Shown one piece after another: positions 54,436 to 63,697 of a stretch of DNA of 64,000 nt; the first letter of the stretch is position 1, and every line of letters begins with the position of its first letter. The notes beneath the pieces were generated by a model. It was given only the letters and a program-made list of their open reading frames with translations, did not search any database and was not told the origin of the DNA. The stretch is taken from positions 62,001-126,000 of the forward strand of contig NZ_JAKRNK010000008.1 in the NCBI RefSeq assembly GCF_022346885.1, in the 5' to 3' direction. The translations under genes were made by a program, and so were the position numbers. The DNA is from Paenibacillus sp. ACRRX. Lineage in GTDB: Bacteria; Bacillota; Bacilli; Paenibacillales; Paenibacillaceae.

Positions 54436-54512
54436 TGGTCGGGACGACACGATTTGAACATGCGACCCCTTGGTCCCAAACCAAGTGCTCTACCAAGCTG
54501 AGCTACGTCCCG
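54436..54512 (-). tRNA. tRNA-Pro (anticodon TGG)
   Basis: A 77-base cloverleaf including an encoded CCA end. The acceptor stem is CGGGACG/CGTCCCG with discriminator A, the D arm holds AGCTCAGCTTGGTAGAGC, the anticodon arm CTTGGTTTGGGACCAAG gives anticodon TGG, and the T arm contains GTTCAAATC. Confidence 0.96.
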
Positions 54513-54684
54513 TTATATGCGCCCTATTAAGGCGACATAGACTAATATAGCACACCTTAAAATAACGTGCAATACAAATCAGGCATATTTATGAACATTT
54601 TCAACCATACAGCCTTATTCATACCCATGTGCGCTCACCTTGACCTCATAATATGCGGTTACGATAGCGCCCTTCCTGTTTAAA

Positions 54685-55344
54685 TCATGCCAACCCATTT
54701 TCAAACGCATAGCGGGTAAGCTGTACGCGATTATCCAGATGCAGCTTCTGTAAAATATTTTTGAGATGATTCTTTACGGTATGCTCGGACAAGGTTAAGC
54801 GGAGTGCAATCTCCCGATTGGATTCACCCTTGGCAACACGCTCTAATATTTCACGTTCCCGTGCCGTTAAAGGTGAAGCGTGCACAGGACGAGCGCTCTG
54901 CTTTGGCGCAAATTCCTGCAACAGCCGCATCGCTAGCTCCTGCGACATAGGTGCTTCATCAATCGCAACTGCACGTAAATATTCATGCCAAGCAGCAGGC
55001 TGCAAATTTTTAAGCAAATATCCTTGTGCCCCTACTTTCAGCGCTTCAAATAAGTGAGTGATGTCGTCGGAGACGGTAACCATCACTATTTTCACATAAG
55101 GGAACTTCTCCTTAATACGACGAGTTGCTTCTAATCCTCCCATAACAGGCATCGAGATGTCCATCAGAATCAAATCGGGCATTAAATGCTCGGTCAAGCT
55201 TAATGCTTCTTCTCCATTTACCGCTTCACCAACAAGATGAAATAAAGGATCAATGGATAAAATATCATTAATACCCTCACGCGCGTGTGCATTATCATCC
55301 GCAATTAATATGCGAAATCGCTGTTCTTGCAGTTTCGTGCTCAT
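54685..55344 (-). CDS. NarL/LuxR-family response regulator
   Basis: A 219-residue regulator. The receiver has Asp pair IADDN and phospho-acceptor in [13 protein letters not shown] (Asp about 62), Thr/Ser in VMVTVSD and Lys in LLKN; the C-terminal LuxR-type helix-turn-helix includes [20 protein letters not shown] and [13 protein letters not shown]. It should bind DNA as a dimer when phosphorylated by the kinase encoded just upstream. The ATG at 55344 behind GGAAAGGAG lies inside the kinase gene; the two overlap by 50 bases. Targets unknown. Confidence 0.93.
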   Translation of the reverse strand: MSTKLQEQRFRILIADDNAHAREGINDILSIDPLFHLVGEAVNGEEALSLTEHLMPDLILMDISMPVMGGLEATRRIKEKFPYVKIVMVTVSDDITHLFEALKVGAQGYLLKNLQPAAWHEYLRAVAIDEAPMSQELAMRLLQEFAPKQSARPVHASPLTAREREILERVAKGESNREIALRLTLSEHTVKNHLKNILQKLHLDNRVQLTRYAFENGLA

Positions 55345-56179
55345 TCCATGACATCTCCTTTCCTTTGCTAATGCATATCACTGTTTCCTCATGCTGGCGA
55401 TATACAGACATCTGCCACCCCATGTTATGAATTCGGTCTCTCATCATTTTCATACCATATTTTCCTGGGAGAGCAAACGGATCGTCCTTCATTCCCGCTC
55501 CATCATCCCGAACCTCACAATAAAACTGATCATTGCCTCCCTCTGACAAAACTGTAACATGCCTTGCCTGCGCATGCTTGCGTACATTGGTTAAGGCCTC
55601 TCGCACACAGGAAAACAACGTAATCTTCTCTTTTATCGTCATCTGCTCGTCATCAAGCCGCCAGTCTACTTCTGGCTCCCACTCCGTATCTACCCGCATT
55701 TCTTCAATCATCTGCATAAAGGTATTGCTCCAAGAGAAGTCAGCTTCCTGCGGTGCGGCTTGCAAATTGGCTATCGCTTGCCTCACATCATCATGCACGT
55801 GATGTACGGTCTGTTTCAATTTATCGAATTGGATTTGGCGCTCTTCGCCCTCCGCATGCTCCAGTCGATTAATCTTAACTGACAGCATAAACAGCGATTG
55901 CGAAATACCGTCATGCAGTTCTTGGGCAAGGCGCTCGCGCTCCTCCAGTTCAGCCTTTAACTGCTGCTCTTGCCGCAGCTTACACTGAGTCTCTTCCAAT
56001 AGTGCAAACAACTTCGTTAAGAAGATAGCCGACACAGCAAATACAATAATCGGTGCCAGCACATTGCCCAGGTCCATCGACATGTAAGGGAGCAGGACAG
56101 TATGGCGTATGTACTCCCACAACCCTATCGTAATGGTTGGAATCCATAAGATAAGCCTTTTAATCATGCGATCGCTCAT
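55295..56179 (-). CDS. Sensor histidine kinase, HisKA_3 type
   Basis: A 294-residue membrane kinase. Two membrane helices (about 10-30 and 38-60) with almost no external loop, a coiled coil, the phospho-acceptor His in ERLAQELHDGISQSLFML, and an ATPase domain with REALTNVRKHA (N box) and VRDDGAGM (G box). The absence of an extracellular domain suggests sensing within the membrane, as in LiaS- or DesK-like kinases. ATG at 56179 behind GGAGG. Partner is the overlapping response regulator. Confidence 0.92.
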   Translation of the reverse strand: MSDRMIKRLILWIPTITIGLWEYIRHTVLLPYMSMDLGNVLAPIIVFAVSAIFLTKLFALLEETQCKLRQEQQLKAELEERERLAQELHDGISQSLFMLSVKINRLEHAEGEERQIQFDKLKQTVHHVHDDVRQAIANLQAAPQEADFSWSNTFMQMIEEMRVDTEWEPEVDWRLDDEQMTIKEKITLFSCVREALTNVRKHAQARHVTVLSEGGNDQFYCEVRDDGAGMKDDPFALPGKYGMKMMRDRIHNMGWQMSVYRQHEETVICISKGKEMSWNEHETARTAISHINCG

Positions 56180-56310
56180 TACACACCTCCTGTTTGTTAT
56201 GGTCTATTTTAACTATGAGGTCAGTTAGACTGTTGAATTGTTGAATTGCTATTACAAACTCACCTGCTGATACCGATTGTAAACATCAAGTCTCTCTGTG
56301 TCCATCATTT

Positions 56311-56347
56311 AAAAAAGCATGAGCGACCTGTGTAAGATCACTCATGC
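56311..56347 (-). terminator. Terminator of the LacI-family gene
   Basis: GCATGAGcGA (56317-56326) pairs with TCaCTCATGC (56338-56347), one mismatch, then six T on the minus strand. Confidence 0.88.
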
Positions 56348-56379
56348 CTGATGGGTTTACAAAAGGAAAACGATTACAA

Positions 56380-57384
56380 TTATAACTGTGGCAAGCGCGG
56401 AGCGGTTGATTCACGCACCACCAGTTCCGAATCAAATTTAAATGTCATGCTGCGTTTATTCGTGCCGTTCACTTGCTTCATCAGCACATCTACTGCCATT
56501 CTTGCGATTTGTTCAGCTGGCTGCTTCATCGTAGTCAAGCGCGGCTTAAGCTGGGAGGCCAGTATTTGATCATCATATCCCACGATGGAGACATCACGCG
56601 GTACCTTATATCCGGCTTCGGTTAAAGCGTTAATCGCGCCAATTGCCATAAAATCGTCGGCCGCGAATATCGCCTCTGGCACATTCCCTGATTCAATCCA
56701 ACGCATCATCGCCTCGTAGCCGGAAGTAATGGAGAAATCACCGGTTTCCACTGCAAACGGTTCCAATCCCGCTTCCGCCATCGCTTGCATAAATCCGCGC
56801 TCGCGCTCGTGGGCACTCAAAAAGAATGCCGGTCCTCTAATGTGCGCGATACGCTTATGGCCCAGATCAATCAAATGCTGAGTGGCCTCGTACCCGCCTT
56901 TTAGATTATCAACAAGCACACAGGATACTGAAGGCTGCATCACTTGATTGTCAATCAGTACAAATGGAATCTTGCGCTTCTTCAGTTCCACGATGTACAG
57001 TTCTTCATGGACAGCCGATAAGATTAGCAGTCCATCCACCCGATCTTCTTGAATCAGCTCCGTTCCGTGTCCTTCTTCTGTAGGGTAGTTGGCAACCGAA
57101 AGTGCTAAATAATATCCATAGTCCTTAAGTTGGCTAGACACGTTCTGCACTACACTGTCCAGGAATGAATCCTGTAATGTCGTTACAATTACCCCGATTA
57201 CGCCTGTCTTTCCTTTAGCCAAGCTGCGAGCCGCTGCATTCGGATGATAATCCAATTCCTTCATCGCCTGCAGCACCTTCTGCCTATTTTTCTCCCGTAC
57301 GGTCTTTGCATTATTAAGTACGCGCGACACCGTGACGACAGATAAGCCAGCTTTTTTGGCCACATCAAAAATACTGACTTTCAT
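56380..57384 (-). CDS. LacI-family transcriptional regulator
   Basis: A 334-residue repressor. The N-terminal helix-turn-helix and hinge read SIFDVAKKAGLSVVTVSRVL and HPNAAARSLAKGKTGVIGVI, followed by a periplasmic-binding-protein-like sugar domain (RVDGLLILSA, VLVDNLKGGYEATQHL, FAADDFMAIGAINAL, ITSGYEAMMRWIE). The ligand is unknown; CcpA is unlikely because key CcpA features are not evident and no sugar genes lie nearby. The ATG at 57384 is preferred to GTG at 57387 because of spacing to AGGA. Confidence 0.9.
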   Translation of the reverse strand: MKVSIFDVAKKAGLSVVTVSRVLNNAKTVREKNRQKVLQAMKELDYHPNAAARSLAKGKTGVIGVIVTTLQDSFLDSVVQNVSSQLKDYGYYLALSVANYPTEEGHGTELIQEDRVDGLLILSAVHEELYIVELKKRKIPFVLIDNQVMQPSVSCVLVDNLKGGYEATQHLIDLGHKRIAHIRGPAFFLSAHERERGFMQAMAEAGLEPFAVETGDFSITSGYEAMMRWIESGNVPEAIFAADDFMAIGAINALTEAGYKVPRDVSIVGYDDQILASQLKPRLTTMKQPAEQIARMAVDVLMKQVNGTNKRSMTFKFDSELVVRESTAPRLPQL

Positions 57385-57674
57385 CACTATCCTACTCTCC
57401 TCATAAAAACTAAAAATATGTGCTCTATTATTATTTATCTCTGTCTCCTTACATAATAAACAATGTACAGCCTCATTCCAATAAAATCCTTCGTATTTAA
57501 TAACAATTCTTTCATTTTAGCAGCAAACAATATTTGGCATGAGCCATACCGAAACTCAATTGGATCAATGAAATAACACAAATTCGTGCATGTGAATGAA
57601 ACGAATAGCGGAAACTAACCGTATTAAAAGTAAATGGCCGTCAAAATGGCCTGTGACAAAGAGGAGCTGACGTT

Positions 57675-58001
57675 ATGCTGGTATCAACTACGGAACGTGT
57701 TGCAAATGCTGAGATCGCTGAAACTTTAGGAACGGCTTTTGGAGTTGTGGTGCGCGCTCGCGGCATTGGTGGAGACATTATGGCTTCGCTGAAGGGTCTT
57801 GTTGGAGGAGAAGTCAAACAATATACGCAAATGATTGAAGATGCACGTCGTCAAGCGATGGACCGTATGATTCAGAACGCACACGCAATGGGTGGAGACG
57901 CTGTCATCATGATGCGCTTCGACAGCGGCGACATCGGACAGAATATGAGTGAGATTGTAGCCTATGGAACTGTCGTGCGGCTTAAGCCGGTGAGTTATTA
58001 A
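57675..58001 (+). CDS. YbjQ/UPF0145 family protein
   Basis: A 108-residue protein with the YbjQ signature: VVVRARGIGGDIMASLKGLV, then EDARRQAMDRMIQNAHAMGG and DAVIMMRFDS. These form small decameric or pentameric rings of dodecin-like look; their function is unknown, though some bind metals. ATG behind GAGGAG. Its stop overlaps the next start as TAATG. Confidence 0.9.
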   Translation: MLVSTTERVANAEIAETLGTAFGVVVRARGIGGDIMASLKGLVGGEVKQYTQMIEDARRQAMDRMIQNAHAMGGDAVIMMRFDSGDIGQNMSEIVAYGTVVRLKPVSY

Positions 58002-58261
58002 TGTCCGGACTCGCCACTTTGCTCGGTATTGCTGGAGTATTCTACGGAATACCGCTTATTGGTCTTATTATTCTTATTATTATCGGCAAGAAAGTGTACG
58101 ACAAGCGCTATAAGCAGCATGATAATGTGCGGGATGCCATCGGGCTGAATGCTGATTATGTCCCTACCAAGGAAATATTTATTGATCCGCGTGACGGTTT
58201 TCAATATCAAGTATACTACAATCCCAAGACCGGTGACAGACAATACATCCGCACGAATTAA
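58001..58261 (+). CDS. Small membrane protein after ybjQ
   Basis: An 86-residue protein with one long hydrophobic segment or hairpin (LLGIAGVFYGIPLIGLIILI, residues about 7-27), then a charged cytosolic part with FIDPRDGFQYQVYYNPKTGD. I do not recognise the family. It is coupled to the YbjQ gene by a one-base overlap and probably works with it. The stop codon lies inside the loop of a terminator hairpin. Confidence 0.7.
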   Translation: MSGLATLLGIAGVFYGIPLIGLIILIIIGKKVYDKRYKQHDNVRDAIGLNADYVPTKEIFIDPRDGFQYQVYYNPKTGDRQYIRTN

Positions 58262-58277
58262 TCGTGCGGATGTATTG
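58241..58277 (+). terminator. 16-bp hairpin spanning the end of the gene at 58001-58261
   Basis: CAATACATCCGCACGA (58241-58256) pairs perfectly with TCGTGCGGATGTATTG (58262-58277), loop ATTAA, which contains the stop codon. Only TTGATT follows, so termination may be modest, but the stem is very stable. Confidence 0.7.
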
Positions 58278-58299
58278 TTGATTGCCTATTATCGCTTTA

Positions 58300-58645
58300 T
58301 CATGCACATCTGCCCCCGTACAACTGAACTGTCACTTTGATTTTCAACTCGCCACGCTGCCACCTCTCCCCGTATTCATATACACCTTCGACGTGCCGCA
58401 CCTCGATATGCTGCATTGGCTTCGCATCGTCGATTAGCACAACGTGCGTTCAGGCAATGAAGCTCCATCCGAAGGCAATGAATTTCAATAAGCCTCTGCT
58501 TAGCTATCTTTTAAGGTGCTCGCCATAAGCATTAACTACACTTAGCTTTTCGATCGGTCGCAGCTCTTGCACCTCTTCTTCAAGCGCCCCCATTTCCACA
58601 CAACCATATGAAAGCCAATAGCTGTTGTCTTCATGCGCGCAGCAT
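58300..58645 (-). pseudogene. Decayed gene remnant, unknown family
   Basis: On the minus strand two coding-like stretches survive in different frames. The first reads EDNSYWLSYGCVEMGALEEE and ends in VVNAYGEHLKR then a stop; the second reads LLKFIAFGWSFIA, an in-frame stop, then VVLIDDAKPMQHIEVRHVEG and continues through KIKVTVQLYGG. The sequence has a protein-like amino acid mix but no start with a ribosome site. I take it for a gene broken by at least one frameshift and one stop. The family is not recognised. Confidence 0.4.
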
Positions 58646-58665
58646 TATGAACTACTAGAGAACAA

Positions 58666-58704
58666 TAAAACAGCACTGTCTCTCCTTAAGAGCAACAGTG
58701 CTGT
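58666..58704 (-). terminator. Terminator of the aldolase-like gene
   Basis: ACAGCACTGT (58670-58679) pairs perfectly with ACAGTGCTGT (58695-58704); TTTTATT follows on the minus strand. It lies 22 bases after the stop of the gene at 58726-59694. Confidence 0.82.
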
Positions 58705-58725
58705 ACATATTGACAACATATCAAA

Positions 58726-59694
58726 TTATTCCGGTTTCTTCTGCACAAAGTTACCTTCTGGTGTCATCATGCGGTCATAAAATTCGGTGAACTTGTTACG
58801 CTCCGGCGAAGCCAACAGTGCCATCGCAGAACGCGGATGCTCATCCAACGTGCCTGTAATCAAATATGGCACTAGGTAGCCCCACTCCCACTTTTCACGC
58901 ATCGGAATCATGTGTTTCTCCAAGAAACGTAAAGTTGGACGCAAATGGAACTTGCTGTTCTTCAAATGAGTCAGCAGCGCTTCCGTAGGACAGTTCCCTG
59001 CTCCGCGACCCATGCCGTAAACGGAGGAATCAAGCAGTTCTACGCCTTTCTCCGCTGCAACGAGCGTATTGGAGAATGCAAGCTGCATATTGTTATGTGT
59101 ATGAACGCCAAGACTCTTGTTAGGCAGATGTTCTTGGAACTTCGTCACTAAGAAATGAAAATCGTTATGGTCCATGCTGCCGTACGAATCCACAATGTAT
59201 ACGACGTCAACCGGACTTTCCTTAATCATCAGGAAAGCTTCATTCAAGTCGTTTTCCATTACATTTGACAACGCCATAATATTCAAAGTGGTCTCATAAC
59301 CACGATCGTGGAACGTCTGAATAAGCTCCAATGCTTTGTCAACGTCTTTAATGTAACAAGCCACTCGAATCAGATCTAGCAAGCTTTCACTGCGCGGAAG
59401 AATGTCATTTTCATCCACTCGTCCAATATCTACTAATGCAGACAGCTTGGTTTGACCTTTTTGCGGAATGACCTTACGCAAGAAATCATCATTCAAAAAT
59501 CGCCATGGACCCGTTTCATCAGCGCCACTTAACAGCTTAGGCGAATTTTTGTAGCCGATTTCCATATAATCGACGCCCGCTTCATTCAATGCGGCATACA
59601 GATCTTGCACAAATTCTACACTGAAGTCCCAATTATTTACGAGGCCGCCGTCTCGAATGGTGCAGTCGACAATTTTACAATGATTCGTTTTCAT
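58726..59694 (-). CDS. DRE-TIM metallolyase, 4-hydroxy-2-oxovalerate aldolase-like
   Basis: A 322-residue TIM-barrel enzyme of the HMGL-like family. DCTIRDGGLVNNW holds the DRE-type metal and catalytic motif, DYMEIGYKN follows, VYIVDSYGSM is mid-barrel and GVHTHNNMQLAFSN carries the metal-binding HxH. GMGRGAGNCPTE matches the conserved glycine-rich segment. It resembles annotated aldolase catalytic domain proteins of the oxovalerate aldolase group, but no meta-cleavage pathway genes are nearby, so the substrate is open. ATG at 59694 behind GGAGAAAG. Confidence 0.82.
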   Translation of the reverse strand: MKTNHCKIVDCTIRDGGLVNNWDFSVEFVQDLYAALNEAGVDYMEIGYKNSPKLLSGADETGPWRFLNDDFLRKVIPQKGQTKLSALVDIGRVDENDILPRSESLLDLIRVACYIKDVDKALELIQTFHDRGYETTLNIMALSNVMENDLNEAFLMIKESPVDVVYIVDSYGSMDHNDFHFLVTKFQEHLPNKSLGVHTHNNMQLAFSNTLVAAEKGVELLDSSVYGMGRGAGNCPTEALLTHLKNSKFHLRPTLRFLEKHMIPMREKWEWGYLVPYLITGTLDEHPRSAMALLASPERNKFTEFYDRMMTPEGNFVQKKPE

Positions 59695-59881
59695 TCCGCT
59701 TTCTCCTTTTTACGTTTTAATTTTCTTCATTCTACTGGAAACAACGACATAAAGCAAAGTAAAAGATGCCTGATTTCGGTAATTTGATGCAAAAAAAGTG
59801 CTTATTATGACACATGTCTATCCCGAATATGATTTTGATCACAAGAGCTCCATATAAAAAGTGATACATTACAAATGTAAA

Positions 59882-59896
59882 TGATAAAGATTATCA
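59882..59896 (+). promoter_or_regulatory. Fur box upstream of feoAB
   Basis: TGATAAAGATTATCA matches the Fur 7-1-7 consensus TGATAATNATTATCA at 14 of 15 positions, counting the free centre, 28 bases before the feoA start. I could not assign the promoter boxes. Confidence 0.8.
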
Positions 59897-59924
59897 CTCT
59901 TGAAGCTGAAAGTAGGAATCAGGT

Positions 59925-60185
59925 ATGACTTCACACACACATTCCCCTTGTATGTGCAAATCGCTAGGACATCTAAAACCAGGTGAAACAGCATGTATTA
60001 CGAATTTAGCCAAACTATCTGATGCTGTTTCCCATCGACTGCTGGATCTTGGTGTGACAAAAGGAACACTTGTGAAGGTGAAGCGCTGCAGCTTGTTAGG
60101 CGGTCCGCTGATGCTGGAAGCAAACGGACAATTGTTCGGTCTGCGCAGAGTCGAAGCGACTTTAATCGAGGTGGATGCATGTTGA
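59925..60185 (+). CDS. feoA: Ferrous iron transport protein A
   Basis: An 86-residue SH3-like protein. LKPGETACITNL, HRLLDLGVTKGTLVKV and GPLMLEANGQLFGLRRVEA are the FeoA core. It helps FeoB function in ferrous iron import. Four cysteines or histidines near the start (HSPCMCKSLGH) are an added feature. ATG at 59925 behind AGGAA; the stop overlaps feoB by seven bases. Confidence 0.92.
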   Translation: MTSHTHSPCMCKSLGHLKPGETACITNLAKLSDAVSHRLLDLGVTKGTLVKVKRCSLLGGPLMLEANGQLFGLRRVEATLIEVDAC

Positions 60186-62206
60186 GCACCTGGTCAACTG
60201 CCCTTGTCGGCAATCCGAATACTGGAAAGACTTCTTTGTTTAATTCCCTCACTCGCTCCTATGAATATGTGGGTAACTGGACTGGCGTTACCGTAGAGAA
60301 AAAAGTGGGGTTGCTTCGCAACCGTTCATCTCAATTAATTGATCTTCCCGGCATCTACTCATTGCAGCCTATGTCCAGAGACGAGGGTGTTGCTGTTCAT
60401 TATTTACTGCATGATCGACCAAATGCGATGCTTAATGTCGTCGATGCCTCCCAATTAGAGAGAAATTTATTTTTAACCATACAACTGCTAGAATATGGCG
60501 CGCCGATGTTGATCGCCTTAAACATGAATGATGTGGCTGAAGGACGAGGCATATGTATTAAGTCTGAGCTCTTAGAGGCCAGATTGGGAATTCCAGTGTA
60601 CAAGATCAATGCACGTCGTGATCAAGGAATCCCTAATTTACTGAACGACCTGACGCCAGACTGTATGATTGCCAAGAAACCTTCCACCTTCCGGCTTGAT
60701 TACGGTCAGCCTGTGGAAACAGCTATTCAGAGCTTGGAGGCACTGCTTCCAAATATCGAGCATATTCCAAGCAGATGGATCGCCCTTCAATATTTAGAAA
60801 ATAACAAAACAATTCACGAATGGGTTCACCAATACGCTGATATTGAACCTGCGATTACGCGCCTATACGAAGAGACCGAGCAACAACTGCAATCTGCTGG
60901 CACAGCACTTCATCTTCCACAGCATATTCGTGCTGTCAGGACTACGTATATTCGGCAAATCGTTGCCGAGAGCTTGTTTCACGCAGCACCCGCAAAGCCA
61001 ACACTAACGGATCGAATCGATGACATTGTCACAAACCGTTGGCTTGGCATTCCATTCTTTATTGCTGTGATGTACTTGATGTTTAAAGTCACTTTTGAAT
61101 GGATTGGATCCCCGTTATCGGATCTGCTTGATGGTTTCTTAGGTGGCACATTTACCGATTGGACCTCATCGCTGCTTGATTTGGTCGGTGCTTCAACTTT
61201 CACCCATGCTTTGATTCAAGAAGGCATCATTGCAGGTGTCGGTGGTGTCCTAGTCTTTGTACCGCAAATTTTTATTTTGTTCTTGTTTATTTCTTTCGTC
61301 GAAGATTCCGGCTATATGGCCCGTGTCACTGTTGTTATGGACAGGTTAATGGAGGCTGTTGGATTAAACGGAAAAGCGTTCATTCCCTTTGTTATCGGAT
61401 TCGGCTGCAGTGTACCTGGTATAATGGCCGCACGTACAATCGAGCAGCCGCGCGAACGTCTCGTAACAACACTGCTTGTTCCGTTTATGTCATGTTCTGC
61501 TAGACTATCGGTGTACGCTTTGTTTGCGGGTGTCTTTTTTAAACAGCATCAAGCCCTCGTCGTATTATCCTTATATCTGCTTGGGATCGTACTAACGCTA
61601 ATTTTAGCAAAAGTGTTCTCCAAAAGCTTCATGAAAGAAGAGCAAACCGTCTTTGTAGTAGAATTGCCGCCCTATCGCATGCCGCAATGGCGTACCTTGT
61701 TTCGCAGCACTTGGGAGAAAGGGAAGGGCTTTATACGCAAGGCAGGCACATTTATACTTGGCGGATCTGTCCTGATCTGGCTCTTGTCCTATGCCGGCCC
61801 TACTGGCATGGGCGTAGAGATGAATGAAAGCTATCTAGCCAAACTAGGAGGCCTATTAGCACCACTGTTCGTTCCACTTGGCTTTGGTACTTGGCAAGCA
61901 GGCGCAGCTCTTGTAACCGGATTTATGGCGAAGGAAATCGTTGTATCCACGATGAACATTATCTATCACGCGCCTGACGCAGCTATGCTGGAAGCACAAA
62001 TTGCACATGCATTTACGCCGTTAACGGCTTATGCCTTCTGTGCATTCGTCCTGCTGTACGTTCCGTGTTTAGCGACCGTCGGCATTATTCGGCGAGAGGT
62101 AGCTTCATGGAAATGGACACTTTTCGCAATGGGCTATGCTTTAGTGGTGGCGTACCTAGTAGCCTTGTTTATTCGGCTTGGCGGCATGCTGCTCGGCTTT
62201 GCTTAA
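60179..62206 (+). CDS. feoB: Ferrous iron transporter B
   Basis: A 675-residue membrane GTPase. The G domain has GNPNTGKTSLFN (G1), WTGVTVEKK (G2), DLPGIYSL (G3) and NMND (G4); the C-terminal half has about ten membrane helices with two Gate motifs, and conserved VIGFGCSVPGIMAAR and FMSCSARLSVYALF. It imports Fe(II) across the cytoplasmic membrane. It overlaps feoA by seven bases and lies under the Fur box at 59882. Confidence 0.97.
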   Translation: MLSTWSTALVGNPNTGKTSLFNSLTRSYEYVGNWTGVTVEKKVGLLRNRSSQLIDLPGIYSLQPMSRDEGVAVHYLLHDRPNAMLNVVDASQLERNLFLTIQLLEYGAPMLIALNMNDVAEGRGICIKSELLEARLGIPVYKINARRDQGIPNLLNDLTPDCMIAKKPSTFRLDYGQPVETAIQSLEALLPNIEHIPSRWIALQYLENNKTIHEWVHQYADIEPAITRLYEETEQQLQSAGTALHLPQHIRAVRTTYIRQIVAESLFHAAPAKPTLTDRIDDIVTNRWLGIPFFIAVMYLMFKVTFEWIGSPLSDLLDGFLGGTFTDWTSSLLDLVGASTFTHALIQEGIIAGVGGVLVFVPQIFILFLFISFVEDSGYMARVTVVMDRLMEAVGLNGKAFIPFVIGFGCSVPGIMAARTIEQPRERLVTTLLVPFMSCSARLSVYALFAGVFFKQHQALVVLSLYLLGIVLTLILAKVFSKSFMKEEQTVFVVELPPYRMPQWRTLFRSTWEKGKGFIRKAGTFILGGSVLIWLLSYAGPTGMGVEMNESYLAKLGGLLAPLFVPLGFGTWQAGAALVTGFMAKEIVVSTMNIIYHAPDAAMLEAQIAHAFTPLTAYAFCAFVLLYVPCLATVGIIRREVASWKWTLFAMGYALVVAYLVALFIRLGGMLLGFA

Positions 62207-62227
62207 ATGGGAAAGGAAGCGATAACG

Positions 62228-62395
62228 ATGTCGTGGTTCGAATTCATACTATTGGCTGCCATTTTCGGATATGCAGCCTGGGCTGTTCTAAGACATGTCA
62301 AAAAGAGTAAGCAGGGGGCATGTGCATCTTGTTCCATCAGCAATTCATGCTCTTCCAAATGCGGAATGCAGGAGGACACATTCCCACGACCTTAG
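62228..62395 (+). CDS. FeoB-associated cysteine-rich membrane protein
   Basis: A 55-residue protein with one N-terminal membrane helix (WFEFILLAAIFGYAAWAVLR) and a cysteine cluster ACASCSISNSCSSKCG. This is the small protein often found after feoB in Bacillota. The ATG at 62228 after GGAAGCGATAACG is preferred to that at 62207. It ends the feo operon. Confidence 0.88.
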   Translation: MSWFEFILLAAIFGYAAWAVLRHVKKSKQGACASCSISNSCSSKCGMQEDTFPRP

Positions 62396-62422
62396 TCATT
62401 CCACATACTTGATATTCAAATG

Positions 62423-62472
62423 ACAGAGAACCTTTCATCCCGCTTTTAGGCGTGGGATGAAAGGTTCTCTGT
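62423..62472. terminator. Strong terminator after the feo operon
   Basis: ACAGAGAACCTTTCATCCC (62423-62441) pairs perfectly over 19 bases with its partner at 62454-62472, 12-base loop, then TTTACAT. It can act on both strands and sits between feo and the converging LysR gene. Confidence 0.92.
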
Positions 62473-62605
62473 TTACATAAGTCCATATTCCTCATTGGGC
62501 TCGCTGCCGCTAACACCAAATCCAATTCCGGCACCCGTCATAGTCCACTTGGTCGACTTCAAAAATGCCACGTACCTTACATTTGGTTATCGGTGATCGT
62601 ATCTG

Positions 62606-63496
62606 TTATACCAATTGTCGCCTCAACTTAGTGACTTCATGGATCGTTTCCATAAATTTACGTTCCACTTCACCCAAATAGGCATCCATACGGCGAATAT
62701 ACAAGACAGACACATACCTGAACTGCTCTGGTATAGTATACAGCTTCACCAATCCCTCGCGCTCCAACTTCTCGACTGCGGCACGAGGAACAAGCGTAAT
62801 GCCCAGTCCCGCTACCACCGTACCGATTATCGTTTCCAGCGTACCGAATTCCATCACTTTATGCGGCGTCACGCGCTCAGCTTGCATCCACTGGCGCAGC
62901 TTCGCACGGTATCCACATCCTTGACGAAAAACGAGCAGCGGCAGATGCAGTAATTCTCGTACATCGCGCAATTGAGCTAGTTCATCACGATTTGTACTGC
63001 ACACCAGCACAAGCTCCTCCTCGAACACCGGGTGTTGTTCTATATTAGGCTCTTGAATAGGGCCTGACACAAATGCTCCATCAAGTTTCAATTCTAGCAC
63101 TTCTTCTATTAATTTCTCCGTCACACCTGTCATCAGCGATAGGTCAACCTTCGCGTACTTGCGATGATACAGGCTTAAAATATCAGGCAAGCCAACCACT
63201 GTCTCGACAGAGCCAATAAGAAGGGAGCCCGATGGATCTTCAGGATTCTGAAAGGCCTTCCGCATCTCCGTAATCAGCAGCAGCATACGCTCGGCATAAA
63301 CGAGCAGCTTCCTGCCTTCCGCATTAAGGGTCATCCCGCGGCGATGTCGGTGAAATAACGGATGTCCGATCTCTTGTTCCAACGTGCGAATACGTGCCGT
63401 TACGTTAGACTGCACATAACCAAGCTGTTCTGCAGCGCGACTGACGCTGCCCTGCTCCGCAACCGCCTTAAAAATATGGATATCACTCAAATCCAC
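62606..63496 (-). CDS. LysR-family transcriptional regulator
   Basis: A 296-residue regulator: N-terminal winged helix-turn-helix (DIHIFKAVAEQGSVSRAAEQ, LGYVQSNVTARIRTLEQEIG) and a two-lobed effector domain. The GTG at 63496 lies six bases after AGAGG and gives the typical LysR opening MDLSDIHIF; a GTG three codons earlier is too close. It is divergent from an EamA-type transporter, which it probably regulates. The intergenic region holds the palindrome ATGATATCAT (63538-63547). Confidence 0.9.
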   Translation of the reverse strand: MDLSDIHIFKAVAEQGSVSRAAEQLGYVQSNVTARIRTLEQEIGHPLFHRHRRGMTLNAEGRKLLVYAERMLLLITEMRKAFQNPEDPSGSLLIGSVETVVGLPDILSLYHRKYAKVDLSLMTGVTEKLIEEVLELKLDGAFVSGPIQEPNIEQHPVFEEELVLVCSTNRDELAQLRDVRELLHLPLLVFRQGCGYRAKLRQWMQAERVTPHKVMEFGTLETIIGTVVAGLGITLVPRAAVEKLEREGLVKLYTIPEQFRYVSVLYIRRMDAYLGEVERKFMETIHEVTKLRRQLV

Positions 63497-63697
63497 ACTG
63501 AACACCTCTTCACATCAGACGTTAGGTATTAATTTAAATGATATCATAAATCACTTTCAATTATTTTACAAGATACTTCCTTAAGCCGTATGATGATTCC
63601 TGTCGATAGAAATTAATTCAGATTTTAAATATGATTGTCTATATACATGAAACTGTCGTTACTTCATGAGTCAGACAACTAGGAGTGTGCCGTTACC

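Noticed and set aside
56360-56385. Sequence like a catabolite-repression operator near the end of the LacI gene
   Set aside because: Only a partial match, and it lies downstream of the coding end with no promoter beside it.
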